DNA of 64,000 nucleotides from assembly GCF_030450125.1 (NCBI RefSeq), contig NZ_CP123923.1, positions 1,860,001-1,924,000 of the forward strand. Direction: 5' to 3'. The translations under genes and the position numbers were made by a program. The DNA comes from Streptomyces sp. WP-1 (GTDB taxonomy: Bacteria; Actinomycetota; Actinomycetes; Streptomycetales; Streptomycetaceae). How positions within the stretch are numbered: the first letter of the stretch is position 1; each line of letters opens with the position of its first letter. Below the pieces are notes generated by a model that made no database searches, had not been told where the DNA came from, and saw nothing but the letters and a program-made list of their open reading frames with translations. This document shows positions 21,101-29,121 of the stretch, piece after piece.

Positions 21101-21141
21101 CCTGCCCCGACAAGCCTTCCCGCACCGCATGTGAGCCAACG

Positions 21142-21172
21142 CACCCTTGTCCCGCGATACGAGACAAGGGTG
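21142..21172 (+). terminator. Hairpin terminator upstream of the sulfur operon
   Basis: CACCCTTGTC / GACAAGGGTG, a perfect 10-bp stem with an 11-nt loop, 42 nt after the acetyltransferase stop. It insulates the sulfur operon from upstream transcription. Confidence 0.65.
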
Positions 21173-21190
21173 TCCACATGACGGAAGAAG

Positions 21191-21205
21191 CTGGACTGTG
21201 TCCAG
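21191..21205. promoter_or_regulatory. Palindrome CTGGAC-TGT-GTCCAG upstream of sulfur leader peptide
   Basis: Perfect 6-bp inverted repeat with a 3-nt centre, 23 nt upstream of the leader peptide start, so in the core promoter region of the sulfur operon. It may be an operator for a sulfur-responsive regulator (inference). Confidence 0.4.
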
Positions 21206-21227
21206 ATCGCCGTGACACGCTGCCGAC

Positions 21228-21311
21228 ATGCCTGGAACTGGAATTGCCTTGGTGAGTCGGCGGCACGTCGACCTCGGCCGCATGTCCAGCGCCATCTGTC
21301 CGGTGAGCTGA
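21228..21311 (+). CDS. Putative cysteine-containing leader peptide of the sulfur operon
   Basis: 27-residue ORF (starting MPGTGIALVSRRHVDLGR and ending AICPVS) located 156 nt upstream of sulfite reductase. It matches the actinobacterial 'putative leader peptide' pattern SRRHVDL...S..C, which from memory is repeatedly found before sulfite reductase and other sulfur genes. The single Cys codon near the 3' end (Cys24) suits a translational sensor of cysteinyl-tRNA: stalling there would alter mRNA folding ahead of the operon. In mycobacteria, comparable Cys-coding upstream ORFs control cysteine genes. It has no convincing Shine-Dalgarno, so it may be leaderless. Confidence 0.72.
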   Translation: MPGTGIALVSRRHVDLGRMSSAICPVS

Positions 21312-21467
21312 CCCTTACAGCACCGCCGCTCCCCCGCCTCCCGCTCCCCGCTCGGCCACTGCCCGCGCCCGGCCCCAAGCTCACGCCGCGCGCCCGCTTT
21401 CGCGCAGGTCAGAGCCTTTCAGAGCCGCTTCTCCCTGTCCGCAGCCTGTCCGAAGGACGTAGTAACG

Positions 21468-23165
21468 ATGGCCGCCTCCCCACAGAACCCCGCCGCCTCC
21501 GCGCCCCGCCGCAAGGTGAGCCGTCACCGCGGTGAGGGCCAGTGGGCCCAGGGCCACTTCACCCCGCTCAACGGCAACGAGCAGTTCAAGAAGGACGACG
21601 ACGGTCTCAACGTACGGACACGTATTGAGACGATCTACTCCCAGCGCGGCTTCGACTCCATCGATCCGAACGATCTGCGCGGCCGGATGCGCTGGTGGGG
21701 TCTGTACACCCAGCGCAAGCCCGGGATCGACGGCGGCAAGACCGCGATCCTGGAGCCGGAGGAGCTGGACGACGAGTACTTCATGCTGCGGGTGCGGATC
21801 GACGGCGGCCGGCTGACCACCGGGCAGCTGCGGGTGATCGGCGAGATCTCCCAGGAGTTCGCGCGCGGCACCGCCGACATCACCGACCGGCAGAACATCC
21901 AGCTGCACTGGATCCGCATCGAGGACGTGCCGGAGATCTGGCGGCGGCTCGAAGGGGTCGGCCTGTCCACCACCGAGGCGTGCGGTGACACACCCCGCGT
22001 GATCCTCGGCTCCCCGGTGGCGGGCATCGCCGAGGACGAGATCATCGACGGCACCCCCGCCATCGAGGAGATCCACCGCCGGGTCATCGGCAACCCGACG
22101 TACTCGAATCTGCCGCGCAAGTTCAAGTCCGCGATCTCCGGCTCCCCGCTCCTCGACGTGGCGCACGAGATCAACGACGTCGCGTTCGTCGGGGTCGAAC
22201 ACCCCGAGCACGGGCCCGGCTTCGACCTGTGGGTCGGCGGCGGGCTGTCCACCAACCCGAAGATCGGTGTCCGGCTGGGCGCCTGGGTGCCGCTGGCGGA
22301 GGTCGCCGACGTCTACGAGGGCGTCATCTCGATCTTCCGGGACCACGGCTACCGGCGGCTGCGCAACCGGGCCCGGCTGAAGTTCCTGGTCGCCGACTGG
22401 GGTGCGGAGAAGTTCCGGCAGGTGCTGGAGGACGAGTACCTCGGGCGCAAGCTGACCGACGGACCGGCCCCCGCGCAGCCCGTGCGGCGGTGGCGCGACC
22501 ACGTCGGGGTGCACCGGCAGCGGGACGGCCGTTTCTACGTCGGGTTCGCGCCGCGCGTCGGCCGGGTCGACGGCACCACGCTCGCCAAGATCGCCGAGGT
22601 GGCCGAGGCGCACGGCTCGGGGCGGGTGCGCACCACCGTCGAGCAGAAGATGATCGTGCTGGACGTCGAGCAGGACCAGGTCGAGTCGCTGTCCTCGGCC
22701 CTGGAGTCACTCGGTCTCACCGTCTCCCCGTCCTCCTTCCGGCGCGGCACCATGGCCTGCACCGGCATCGAGTTCTGCAAGCTCGCCATCGTGGAGACCA
22801 AGGCGCGCGGCAGCGCCCTGATCGACGAACTGGAGCGCCGCCTCCCGGAGTTCGACGAGCCGCTGACCATCAACCTCAACGGCTGCCCGAACGCCTGCGC
22901 CCGGATCCAGGTCGCCGACATCGGCCTCAAGGGCCAGCTGGTCCTGGACGACGACGGCAACCAGGTCGAGGGCTACCAGGTGCACCTGGGCGGCGCGCTC
23001 GGCCTGGAGGCGGGCTTCGGCCGCAAGGTGCGCGGCCTGAAGGTCACCTCGGACGAGCTGCCCGACTACGTCGAGCGGGTGCTGCGGCGCTATCTGGCCG
23101 AGCGCGCGGACGGCGAGCGGTTCGCCGTCTGGGCGTCCCGCGCCTCCGAGGAGGCCCTGTCGTGA
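21468..23165 (+). CDS. sirA: Assimilatory sulfite reductase (ferredoxin type)
   Basis: 565-residue siroheme/[4Fe-4S] reductase performing the six-electron reduction of sulfite to sulfide. The cluster cysteines are Cys431 and Cys437 (ACTGIEFC) and Cys473 and Cys477 (NGCPNAC); two ferredoxin-like half domains and two NIR_SIR domains are in the usual order. Nitrite reductases share the fold, but the cys gene context makes sulfite the substrate. First structural gene of the operon; ribosome site GAAGGACG. Its stop overlaps the next start by 4 nt (GTGA). Confidence 0.94.
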   Translation: MAASPQNPAASAPRRKVSRHRGEGQWAQGHFTPLNGNEQFKKDDDGLNVRTRIETIYSQRGFDSIDPNDLRGRMRWWGLYTQRKPGIDGGKTAILEPEELDDEYFMLRVRIDGGRLTTGQLRVIGEISQEFARGTADITDRQNIQLHWIRIEDVPEIWRRLEGVGLSTTEACGDTPRVILGSPVAGIAEDEIIDGTPAIEEIHRRVIGNPTYSNLPRKFKSAISGSPLLDVAHEINDVAFVGVEHPEHGPGFDLWVGGGLSTNPKIGVRLGAWVPLAEVADVYEGVISIFRDHGYRRLRNRARLKFLVADWGAEKFRQVLEDEYLGRKLTDGPAPAQPVRRWRDHVGVHRQRDGRFYVGFAPRVGRVDGTTLAKIAEVAEAHGSGRVRTTVEQKMIVLDVEQDQVESLSSALESLGLTVSPSSFRRGTMACTGIEFCKLAIVETKARGSALIDELERRLPEFDEPLTINLNGCPNACARIQVADIGLKGQLVLDDDGNQVEGYQVHLGGALGLEAGFGRKVRGLKVTSDELPDYVERVLRRYLAERADGERFAVWASRASEEALS

Positions 23166-23344
23166 GCGAGCGCGCGGCCCCCTTCTACTGCCCCTACTGC
23201 GGCGACGAGGACCTGCGGCCGAGCGAGGAGGGCCATGGGGCCTGGCAGTGCGGGGCGTGCAACCGGGCGTTCCGGCTGAAGTTCCTCGGACTGCTCGCGC
23301 AGGGACTGCGCCGGGCCGACGACCAGGAGGGCGAGCGGACATGA
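23162..23344 (+). CDS. Small zinc-ribbon protein of the sulfur operon
   Basis: 60 residues with two CxxC pairs, YCPYCGDED and WQCGACNRAF, forming a rubredoxin-like zinc ribbon, then an amphipathic helix (LKFLGLLAQGLRRADD). The GTG start at 23162 overlaps the sulfite reductase stop and its own stop overlaps the cysH ATG, so it is tightly coupled on both sides. Small proteins of this type recur at this position in Streptomyces cys operons. A role as electron carrier or chaperone for the reductases is inference. Confidence 0.8.
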   Translation: MSERAAPFYCPYCGDEDLRPSEEGHGAWQCGACNRAFRLKFLGLLAQGLRRADDQEGERT

Positions 23345-24051
23345 CGACGGATCAGAAGCCGCTGACCGACGACGAGTCGCGCGACCTGGCCGAGCGCGCG
23401 GGGCGTGAGCTGGAGGACGCCCCGGCGCCGGAGATCCTGCGCTGGGCGGTGGACACCTTCGGCGAGGGGTTCTGCGTCACCTCCTCGATGGAGGACGCCG
23501 TGGTCGCCCATCTCGCCTCCCGGGTGCGTCCGGGCGTGGACGTGGTCTTCCTGGACACCGGCTACCACTTCCCGGAGACCATCGGCACCCGGGACGCCGT
23601 GGCGGCGGTGATGGACGTCAGCGTCCGCACCCTCACCCCGCGGCAGACGGTGGCCGAGCAGGACGCCGAGTACGGTCCGAGGCTGCACGACCGGGACCCG
23701 GACCTGTGCTGCGCCCTGCGCAAGGTGCGCCCCCTCCAGGAGGGCCTGGCGAACTACCGGGCCTGGGCGACCGGACTGCGCCGCGACGAGTCCCCGACCC
23801 GGGCGGACACCCCGGTGGTCGGCTGGGACGAGAAGCGGCGCAAGGTCAAGGTCTCCCCCATCGCCCGCTGGTCCCAGGACGACGTGGACGCGTACGTCGC
23901 CGAACACGGCGTCCTCACCAACCCGTTGCTGGCGGACGGCTACGCCTCCATCGGCTGCGCCCCCTGCACCCGGCGGGTGCTGGAGGGCGAGGACGCGCGC
24001 GCCGGTCGCTGGGCGGGGCGCGCCAAGACCGAGTGCGGGCTGCACGGATGA
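23341..24051 (+). CDS. cysH: Adenylylsulfate (APS) reductase
   Basis: 236-residue PAPS/APS reductase-fold enzyme producing sulfite. Cys123-Cys124 and Cys206-x-x-Cys209 are the [4Fe-4S] ligands that mark the APS-using (assimilatory bacterial) subtype, and Cys232 in ECGLHG is the catalytic thiol. The PP-loop-like SSMEDAVVAHL segment is near residue 50. The ATG at 23341 overlaps the preceding stop (ATGA) and its own stop overlaps an ATG read as the long form of cysC. With an iron-sulfur APS reductase, the PAPS made by the adjacent kinase is presumably for sulfotransferases or alternative reduction. Confidence 0.93.
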   Translation: MTTDQKPLTDDESRDLAERAGRELEDAPAPEILRWAVDTFGEGFCVTSSMEDAVVAHLASRVRPGVDVVFLDTGYHFPETIGTRDAVAAVMDVSVRTLTPRQTVAEQDAEYGPRLHDRDPDLCCALRKVRPLQEGLANYRAWATGLRRDESPTRADTPVVGWDEKRRKVKVSPIARWSQDDVDAYVAEHGVLTNPLLADGYASIGCAPCTRRVLEGEDARAGRWAGRAKTECGLHG

Positions 24052-24710
24052 CGGGTCATCAGGTGCGGCCCCAGCAGATCACTCGCACTCAGCCCCAGAC
24101 CCAGATCCAAGCCCAGACCCAGACCCAGACCCAGACTCAAGCTCAGACCCAGATCCAGACCCAGGAGAACGACGTGACCACCGGAGCCACCGTCTGGCTC
24201 ACGGGTCTGCCGAGCGCCGGCAAGACCACCATCGCCCACGAACTGGCGGGCCGGCTGCGTGCCCGGGGCCGCCGGGTCGAGGTGCTCGACGGCGACGAGA
24301 TCCGCGAGTTCATCTCCGCGGGCCTCGGCTTCTCCCGCGCGGACCGGCACACCAATGTGCAGCGCATCGGCTTCGTCGCCGAACTGCTGTCCCGCAACGG
24401 GGTGCTGACCCTCGTACCGGTGATCGCGCCGTACGCGGACAGCCGGGACGCCGTACGGAAGCGGCACGAGGAGAACGCCACCCCGTACCTGGAGGTGCAT
24501 GTGGCGACGCCCGTCGAGGTGTGCAGCGTCCGCGATGTGAAGGGGCTGTACGCCAAGCAGGCGGCGGGCGAACTGACCGGGCTGACCGGTGTGGACGACC
24601 CGTACGAGGAGCCCGTAGCGCCCGAACTGCGCGTCGAGTCGCAGCACCAGAGTGTGCAGGAGTCCGCGGCCGCCGTGTCCGCCCTGCTCAGCGAGAGGGG
24701 ACTGATATGA
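24048..24710 (+). CDS. cysC: Adenylylsulfate (APS) kinase
   Basis: Phosphorylates APS to PAPS. The catalytic domain begins at about residue 45 with WLTGLPSAGKTT (P-loop), followed by DGDEIREF, and KGLYAKQAAGEL. Two starts are possible. The ATG at 24048 overlaps the cysH stop (ATGA) and gives 220 residues with a Gln-Thr-repeat N terminus. The GTG at 24174, preceded by AGGAG, gives 178 residues that match normal CysC length (about 180-200). The long form is listed because operon coupling supports it; the short form is equally credible. The hexanucleotide repeat responsible is described separately. Confidence 0.9.
   Translation: MTGHQVRPQQITRTQPQTQIQAQTQTQTQTQAQTQIQTQENDVTTGATVWLTGLPSAGKTTIAHELAGRLRARGRRVEVLDGDEIREFISAGLGFSRADRHTNVQRIGFVAELLSRNGVLTLVPVIAPYADSRDAVRKRHEENATPYLEVHVATPVEVCSVRDVKGLYAKQAAGELTGLTGVDDPYEEPVAPELRVESQHQSVQESAAAVSALLSERGLI
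24091..24164 (+). repeat. CAGACC-type hexanucleotide microsatellite at the cysH-cysC junction
   Basis: An imperfect array of 6-bp units (CAGACC with CAGATC, CAAGCC, CAGACT and CAAGCT variants) spans about 74 bp and, in the long cysC frame, encodes alternating Gln plus Thr/Ile/Ala. Hexamer slippage preserves frame. It lies between the cysH stop and the ribosome site for the internal GTG start of cysC. Confidence 0.9.
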
Positions 24711-25642
24711 CCACGCTCGCCGAGGCCCAGGGCGGTACGGACAGCCCGTACGCCCTGTCGCACCTGGACGCGCTGGAGTCCGAGGCCGTGCACATCTTCC
24801 GTGAGGTGGCGGGCGAGTTCGAGAACCCGGTGATCCTGTTCTCCGGGGGCAAGGACTCGATCGTCATGCTGCACCTCGCGCTGAAGGCGTTCGCGCCGGC
24901 GGCGGTGCCGTTCTCGCTGCTGCACGTGGACACCGGGCACAACTTCCCCGAGGTGCTGGAGTACCGGGACCGCGCGGTCGAGCGGCACGGGCTGCGCCTC
25001 CATGTGGCCTCCGTGCAGGACTACATCGACCGGGGGGTCCTCAAGGAGCGCCCGGACGGCACCCGCAACCCGCTCCAGACGCTGCCGCTGACGGAGAGGA
25101 TCCAGTCGGAGCGGTTCGACGCGGTCTTCGGCGGCGGGCGCCGGGACGAGGAGAAGGCCCGCGCGAAGGAGCGGGTGTTCTCGCTGCGCGACGAGTTCTC
25201 CCAGTGGGACCCGCGCCGCCAGCGCCCCGAGCTGTGGAACCTCTACAACGGCCGGCACGCGCCCGGTGAGCACGTCCGGGTGTTCCCGCTGTCGAACTGG
25301 ACCGAGCTGGACGTGTGGCAGTACATCGCCCGCGAGGGCATCGCGCTGCCGGCGATCTACTTCGCGCACGAGCGGGAGGTGTTCCAGCGGGCCGGGATGT
25401 GGCTGACGGCCGGCGAGTGGGGCGGCCCGCGCGCGGGCGAGCGGGTCGTCACGCGGCTGGTGCGCTACCGCACGGTCGGCGACATGTCCTGCACCGGCGC
25501 CGTCGACTCCGGCGCCACGACCCTGGACGCCGTCATCGCGGAGATCGCCGCGTCCCGGCTCACCGAGCGGGGCGCGACCCGCGCGGACGACAAGCTGTCC
25601 GAGGCCGCGATGGAAGACCGCAAGCGCGAGGGGTACTTCTAA
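24707..25642 (+). CDS. cysD: Sulfate adenylyltransferase subunit 2
   Basis: 311-residue catalytic subunit of ATP sulfurylase, forming APS from sulfate and ATP together with CysN. N-type PP-loop LFSGGKDSIVM near residue 45, LHVDTGHNFPE, and GGRRDEEKARAKERVFS are diagnostic, as is the C-terminal DRKREGYF. ATG at 24707 overlaps the cysC stop by 4 nt. Followed after 2 nt by cysN. Confidence 0.96.
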   Translation: MTTLAEAQGGTDSPYALSHLDALESEAVHIFREVAGEFENPVILFSGGKDSIVMLHLALKAFAPAAVPFSLLHVDTGHNFPEVLEYRDRAVERHGLRLHVASVQDYIDRGVLKERPDGTRNPLQTLPLTERIQSERFDAVFGGGRRDEEKARAKERVFSLRDEFSQWDPRRQRPELWNLYNGRHAPGEHVRVFPLSNWTELDVWQYIAREGIALPAIYFAHEREVFQRAGMWLTAGEWGGPRAGERVVTRLVRYRTVGDMSCTGAVDSGATTLDAVIAEIAASRLTERGATRADDKLSEAAMEDRKREGYF

Positions 25643-25644
25643 CC

Positions 25645-26979
25645 ATGAGCACTGTCACGACCGAGGCCCTGGCGGCCACCACACTGCTCAGGTTCGCCAC
25701 CGCCGGCTCCGTCGACGACGGCAAGTCCACCCTGGTGGGACGGCTGCTGCACGACTCCAAGTCGGTGCTCGCCGACCAGCTGGAGGCCGTGGAGCGGGCG
25801 TCGGCGAGCCGCGGCCAGGACGGGCCCGACCTCGCCCTGCTCACCGACGGGCTGCGCGCCGAGCGGGAACAGGGCATCACGATCGACGTGGCGTACCGCT
25901 ACTTCGCCACGCCCCGGCGGCGGTTCATCCTCGCCGACACCCCCGGCCATGTGCAGTACACCCGCAACATGGTCACCGGCGCCTCCACCGCCGAGCTGAC
26001 GGTGATCCTGGTCGACGCCCGCAACGGCGTGGTCGAGCAGACCCGCCGGCACGCCGCGATCGCCGCCCTGCTGCGCGTCCCGCATGTGGTGCTGGCCGTC
26101 AACAAGATGGACCTGGTCGGCTACCGGGAACCCGTCTTCGCGGCGATCGCCGAGGAATTCACCGCCTACGCCACCGAGTTGGGCGTCCCCGAGGTCACCG
26201 CGATCCCGATCTCCGCGCTCGCCGGGGACAACGTGGTGGAGCCGTCCGCGCACATGGACTGGTACGGCGGCCCCACCGTCCTGGAACACCTGGAGACCGT
26301 CCCGGTCAGCCACGACCTGGCACACTGCCACGCCCGGCTGCCCGTGCAGTACGTGATCCGCCCGCAGAGCGCCGAGCACCCCGACTACCGGGGCTACGCG
26401 GGCCAGATCGCCGCGGGCAGCTTCCGGGTCGGGGAGGAGGTCACGGTGCTGCCGTCCGGGCGGACCACGACGATCTCCGGCATCGACCTGCTGGGCGAGC
26501 CGGTCGACGTCGCCTGGACCACCCAGTCGGTGACCCTGCTGCTGGCGGACGACCTCGACGTCTCGCGCGGCGACCTGATCGTGCCGGCCAAGGACGCGCC
26601 GCCGACCACGCAGGACGTGGAGGCGACGGTGTGCCATGTCGCCGACGCCCCGCTGACCGTCGGCCACCGGGTGCTGCTCAAGCACGGCACCCGGACCGTC
26701 AAGGCGATCGTCAAGGACATCCCGTCCCGGCTCACCCTGGACGACCTGTCCCTGCACCCGCACCCCGGGCAGCTCGCCGCCAACGACATCGGCCGGGTGA
26801 AGATCCGTACCGCCGAACCGCTGCCCGTCGACGCCTACGCCGACTCGCGCCGCACCGGCTCCTTCATCCTGATCGACCCCGCCGACGGCACCACCCTCAC
26901 CGCGGGCATGGTCGGCGAGTCCTTCGCCGCGCCGGAGCCCGTCAAGGTCGCCGCCGACGACGAGGGCTGGGACTTCTGA
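25645..26979 (+). CDS. cysN: Sulfate adenylyltransferase subunit 1 (GTPase)
   Basis: 444-residue EF-Tu-like GTPase whose GTP hydrolysis drives APS synthesis by CysD. G1 motif GSVDDGKST near residue 20, the EQGITIDVAYRYF switch I, DTPGH (G3) and NKMD (G4) are intact, followed by two beta-barrel domains. Length is that of stand-alone CysN, with no fused APS kinase, consistent with a separate cysC. Start 2 nt after the cysD stop. Confidence 0.96.
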   Translation: MSTVTTEALAATTLLRFATAGSVDDGKSTLVGRLLHDSKSVLADQLEAVERASASRGQDGPDLALLTDGLRAEREQGITIDVAYRYFATPRRRFILADTPGHVQYTRNMVTGASTAELTVILVDARNGVVEQTRRHAAIAALLRVPHVVLAVNKMDLVGYREPVFAAIAEEFTAYATELGVPEVTAIPISALAGDNVVEPSAHMDWYGGPTVLEHLETVPVSHDLAHCHARLPVQYVIRPQSAEHPDYRGYAGQIAAGSFRVGEEVTVLPSGRTTTISGIDLLGEPVDVAWTTQSVTLLLADDLDVSRGDLIVPAKDAPPTTQDVEATVCHVADAPLTVGHRVLLKHGTRTVKAIVKDIPSRLTLDDLSLHPHPGQLAANDIGRVKIRTAEPLPVDAYADSRRTGSFILIDPADGTTLTAGMVGESFAAPEPVKVAADDEGWDF

Positions 26980-26981
26980 GC

Positions 26982-27086
26982 ATGAACTCCCCCGATGTCT
27001 ACTCCACGTTCGCGAAGGAGGGCGGCCGCGTCGGCAGCGGCGTCCTCGGCAGCGGACAGGGCGGGGTCACACGATGTGTGCGCTGA
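26982..27086 (+). CDS. Possible 34-residue small ORF after cysN
   Basis: ATG 2 nt after the cysN stop; Gly-rich sequence starting MNSPDVYSTFAKEGGRVGSG with strong G/C third-position bias. No family recognised. It could be a bona fide small operon protein or untranslated spacer. It overlaps the next small ORF. Confidence 0.3.
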   Translation: MNSPDVYSTFAKEGGRVGSGVLGSGQGGVTRCVR

Positions 27087-27157
27087 CGTACGCGCACCGC
27101 TCGCGCGCCCTCACCCCCCACAGACGAAGACCTGCCGACCTCCCGGCCACGACCTGA
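27074..27157 (+). CDS. Possible 27-residue leader ORF before the sulfonate transporter
   Basis: MCALTYAHRSRALTPHRRRP..., with Cys as the second codon, ends 41 nt before the ssuA start. Position (217-bp gap inside the operon) and size resemble an upstream regulatory peptide, but it lacks the SRRHVDL pattern of the operon's first leader. Support is weak. Confidence 0.25.
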   Translation: MCALTYAHRSRALTPHRRRPADLPATT

Positions 27158-27197
27158 GAGACCGTGACCCGCCGGGCCAACGAGAGGAACCCCTCCC

Positions 27198-28310
27198 GTG
27201 CCTGCCATCAACAACTCCCCGTTCCTGCGCCGCTCGATAGCCGCGCTCGCCGCTCTGCCCCTGCTCACGCTCGCCGCGTGCGGCTACGGCTCCGACGCCA
27301 AGAGCGACGACACCGCCAAGGTCGCCGCCGGTGCCAGGAAGATCGACGGTCTCGGCTCCGTCAAGATCGGCTACTTCCCGAACCTGACGCACGGCACCGC
27401 GCTGGTGGGCCGGGAGCGGGGCCTGTTCCAGAAGGAACTGGGCGCCACCAAGGCCGACTACGCCACCTTCAACGCCGGGCCCTCCGAGATCGAGGCGCTG
27501 AACTCCGGCTCCATCGACATCGGCTGGATCGGCCCGTCCCCGGCGATCAACGGCTACACCAAGTCCGACGGCAAGTCCCTGAAGATCATCGGCGGTTCGG
27601 CGTCCGGCGGGGTCAAGCTGGTCGTCGACCCGAAGAAGATCACGTCCCTGAAGGACGTCAAGGGCAAGAAGATCGCCACCCCGCAGCTGGGCAACACCCA
27701 GGACGTGGCGTTCCTCAACTGGGCCGCGGAGCAGGGCTGGAAGGTCGACCCGCAGAGCGGCAAGGGCGATGTCACGGTCGTCCGCAGCGACAACAAGGTG
27801 ACCCCGGACGCCTTCAAGTCCGGCTCCATCGACGGCGCCTGGGTGCCGGAGCCGACCGCGTCCAAGCTGGTCGCCGAGGGCGGCAAGGTGCTCCTGGACG
27901 AGTCCTCGCTGTGGCCGGGCAACAAGTTCGTGATCACCAACATCATCGTGCGCCAGGCGTTCCTCAAGGAGCACCCGAAGGCGGTCGAGGCGGTCCTGAA
28001 GGCGTCCGTCGAGGCCAACAAGTGGATCAACGCCAACCCGGAGCAGGCGAAGCAGGCCGCGAACAAGCAGCTCGCGGAGGACTCCGGCAAGGCGCTGCCG
28101 GCCGATGTGCTCGACCCGGCGTGGAAGTCCGTCCAGTTCACCGACGACCCGCTGGCCGCCACCCTGGACACCGAGGCGGCGCACGCGGTCAAGGCCGGTC
28201 TGCTGAAGAAGCCGGACCTCAAGGGGATCTACGACCTGACGATCCTCGACAAGGTGCTCAAGGCCCAGGGCGCGAGCCCGGTCGACGCCGCCGGCCTCGG
28301 CACCAGCTGA
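27198..28310 (+). CDS. ssuA: Sulfonate-type ABC transporter substrate-binding lipoprotein
   Basis: 370-residue extracytoplasmic binding protein with a lipoprotein signal: RRSIAALAALPLLTLAAC, lipobox Cys28. The mature part is an NMT1/SsuA-like two-lobed domain (VKIGYFPNLTHGTALVGRERGLF; SGSIDIGWIGPSPAINGY). It would capture aliphatic sulfonates or taurine as sulfur sources; sulfate is less likely because the fold is not CysP-like. GTG start at 27198. First of three transporter genes, distal part of the sulfur operon. Confidence 0.9.
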   Translation: MPAINNSPFLRRSIAALAALPLLTLAACGYGSDAKSDDTAKVAAGARKIDGLGSVKIGYFPNLTHGTALVGRERGLFQKELGATKADYATFNAGPSEIEALNSGSIDIGWIGPSPAINGYTKSDGKSLKIIGGSASGGVKLVVDPKKITSLKDVKGKKIATPQLGNTQDVAFLNWAAEQGWKVDPQSGKGDVTVVRSDNKVTPDAFKSGSIDGAWVPEPTASKLVAEGGKVLLDESSLWPGNKFVITNIIVRQAFLKEHPKAVEAVLKASVEANKWINANPEQAKQAANKQLAEDSGKALPADVLDPAWKSVQFTDDPLAATLDTEAAHAVKAGLLKKPDLKGIYDLTILDKVLKAQGASPVDAAGLGTS

Positions 28311-28341
28311 CGCCCCGAAGACGTCCCAGGAGGTGACGACC

Positions 28342-29121
28342 ATGGCCACGACCCTCGCCAAGGCCGCGCGGTCGGTGGAGTACGCCGCACGCCTTGAGCA
28401 TGTCTCGAAGTCCTTCGCCACGCCGGGCGGCTCCCAGCTCGTCCTGGACGACATCAGCCTCGATGTCGCGCCCGGCGAGTTCGTCACCCTCCTGGGCGCC
28501 TCGGGCTGCGGCAAGTCCACGCTGCTCAACCTGGTGGCGGGCCTGGACGAGCCCACCACCGGCACCATCCGCACCGACGGCCGTCCCGCGCTGATGTTCC
28601 AGGAACACGCCCTGTTCCCCTGGCTTACCGCCGGCAAGAACATCGAACTCGCCCTCAGGCTGCGGGGAGTTCCCCGACCCGAGCGGCGCGGCAAGGCCGA
28701 GGAACTCCTCGAACTCGTCCGTCTCCAGGGCGCGTACGGCAAGCGGGTGCACGAACTGTCGGGCGGTATGCGCCAGCGGGTCGCGCTGGCCCGGGCGCTC
28801 GCCCAGGAGAGCCGGCTGCTGCTGATGGACGAGCCGTTCGCGGCCCTGGACGCCATCACCCGGGACGTGCTGCACGACGAGCTGACCCGGATCTGGTCGG
28901 AGACCGGCCTGTCCGTGCTGTTCGTCACCCACAACGTGCGCGAGGCCGTGCGGCTCGCGCAGCGGGTGGTGCTGCTGTCCTCCCGGCCGGGCCGGGTGGC
29001 CCGCGAGTGGGAGGTCGGCATCGCGCAGCCGCGCCGCATCGAGGACGCGCCTGTGGCGGAGCTGTCCCTGGAGATCACCGAAGTACTGCGTGGGGAGATC
29101 CGCCGCCATGGCCAGCACTGA
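28342..29121 (+). CDS. ssuB: Sulfonate-type ABC transporter ATP-binding protein
   Basis: 259-residue ABC ATPase: Walker A GASGCGKST near residue 55, Q-loop MFQEHALFPWL, signature LSGGMRQR, Walker B LLLMDEPF, and H-loop VTHNVREA. The order matches the SsuB/TauB nitrate-sulfonate-taurine group. ATG at 28342 is chosen because AGGAGG (28328-28333) lies 8 nt upstream; an in-frame GTG at 28333 overlaps that ribosome site. It overlaps the permease gene by 14 nt. Confidence 0.92.
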   Translation: MATTLAKAARSVEYAARLEHVSKSFATPGGSQLVLDDISLDVAPGEFVTLLGASGCGKSTLLNLVAGLDEPTTGTIRTDGRPALMFQEHALFPWLTAGKNIELALRLRGVPRPERRGKAEELLELVRLQGAYGKRVHELSGGMRQRVALARALAQESRLLLMDEPFAALDAITRDVLHDELTRIWSETGLSVLFVTHNVREAVRLAQRVVLLSSRPGRVAREWEVGIAQPRRIEDAPVAELSLEITEVLRGEIRRHGQH

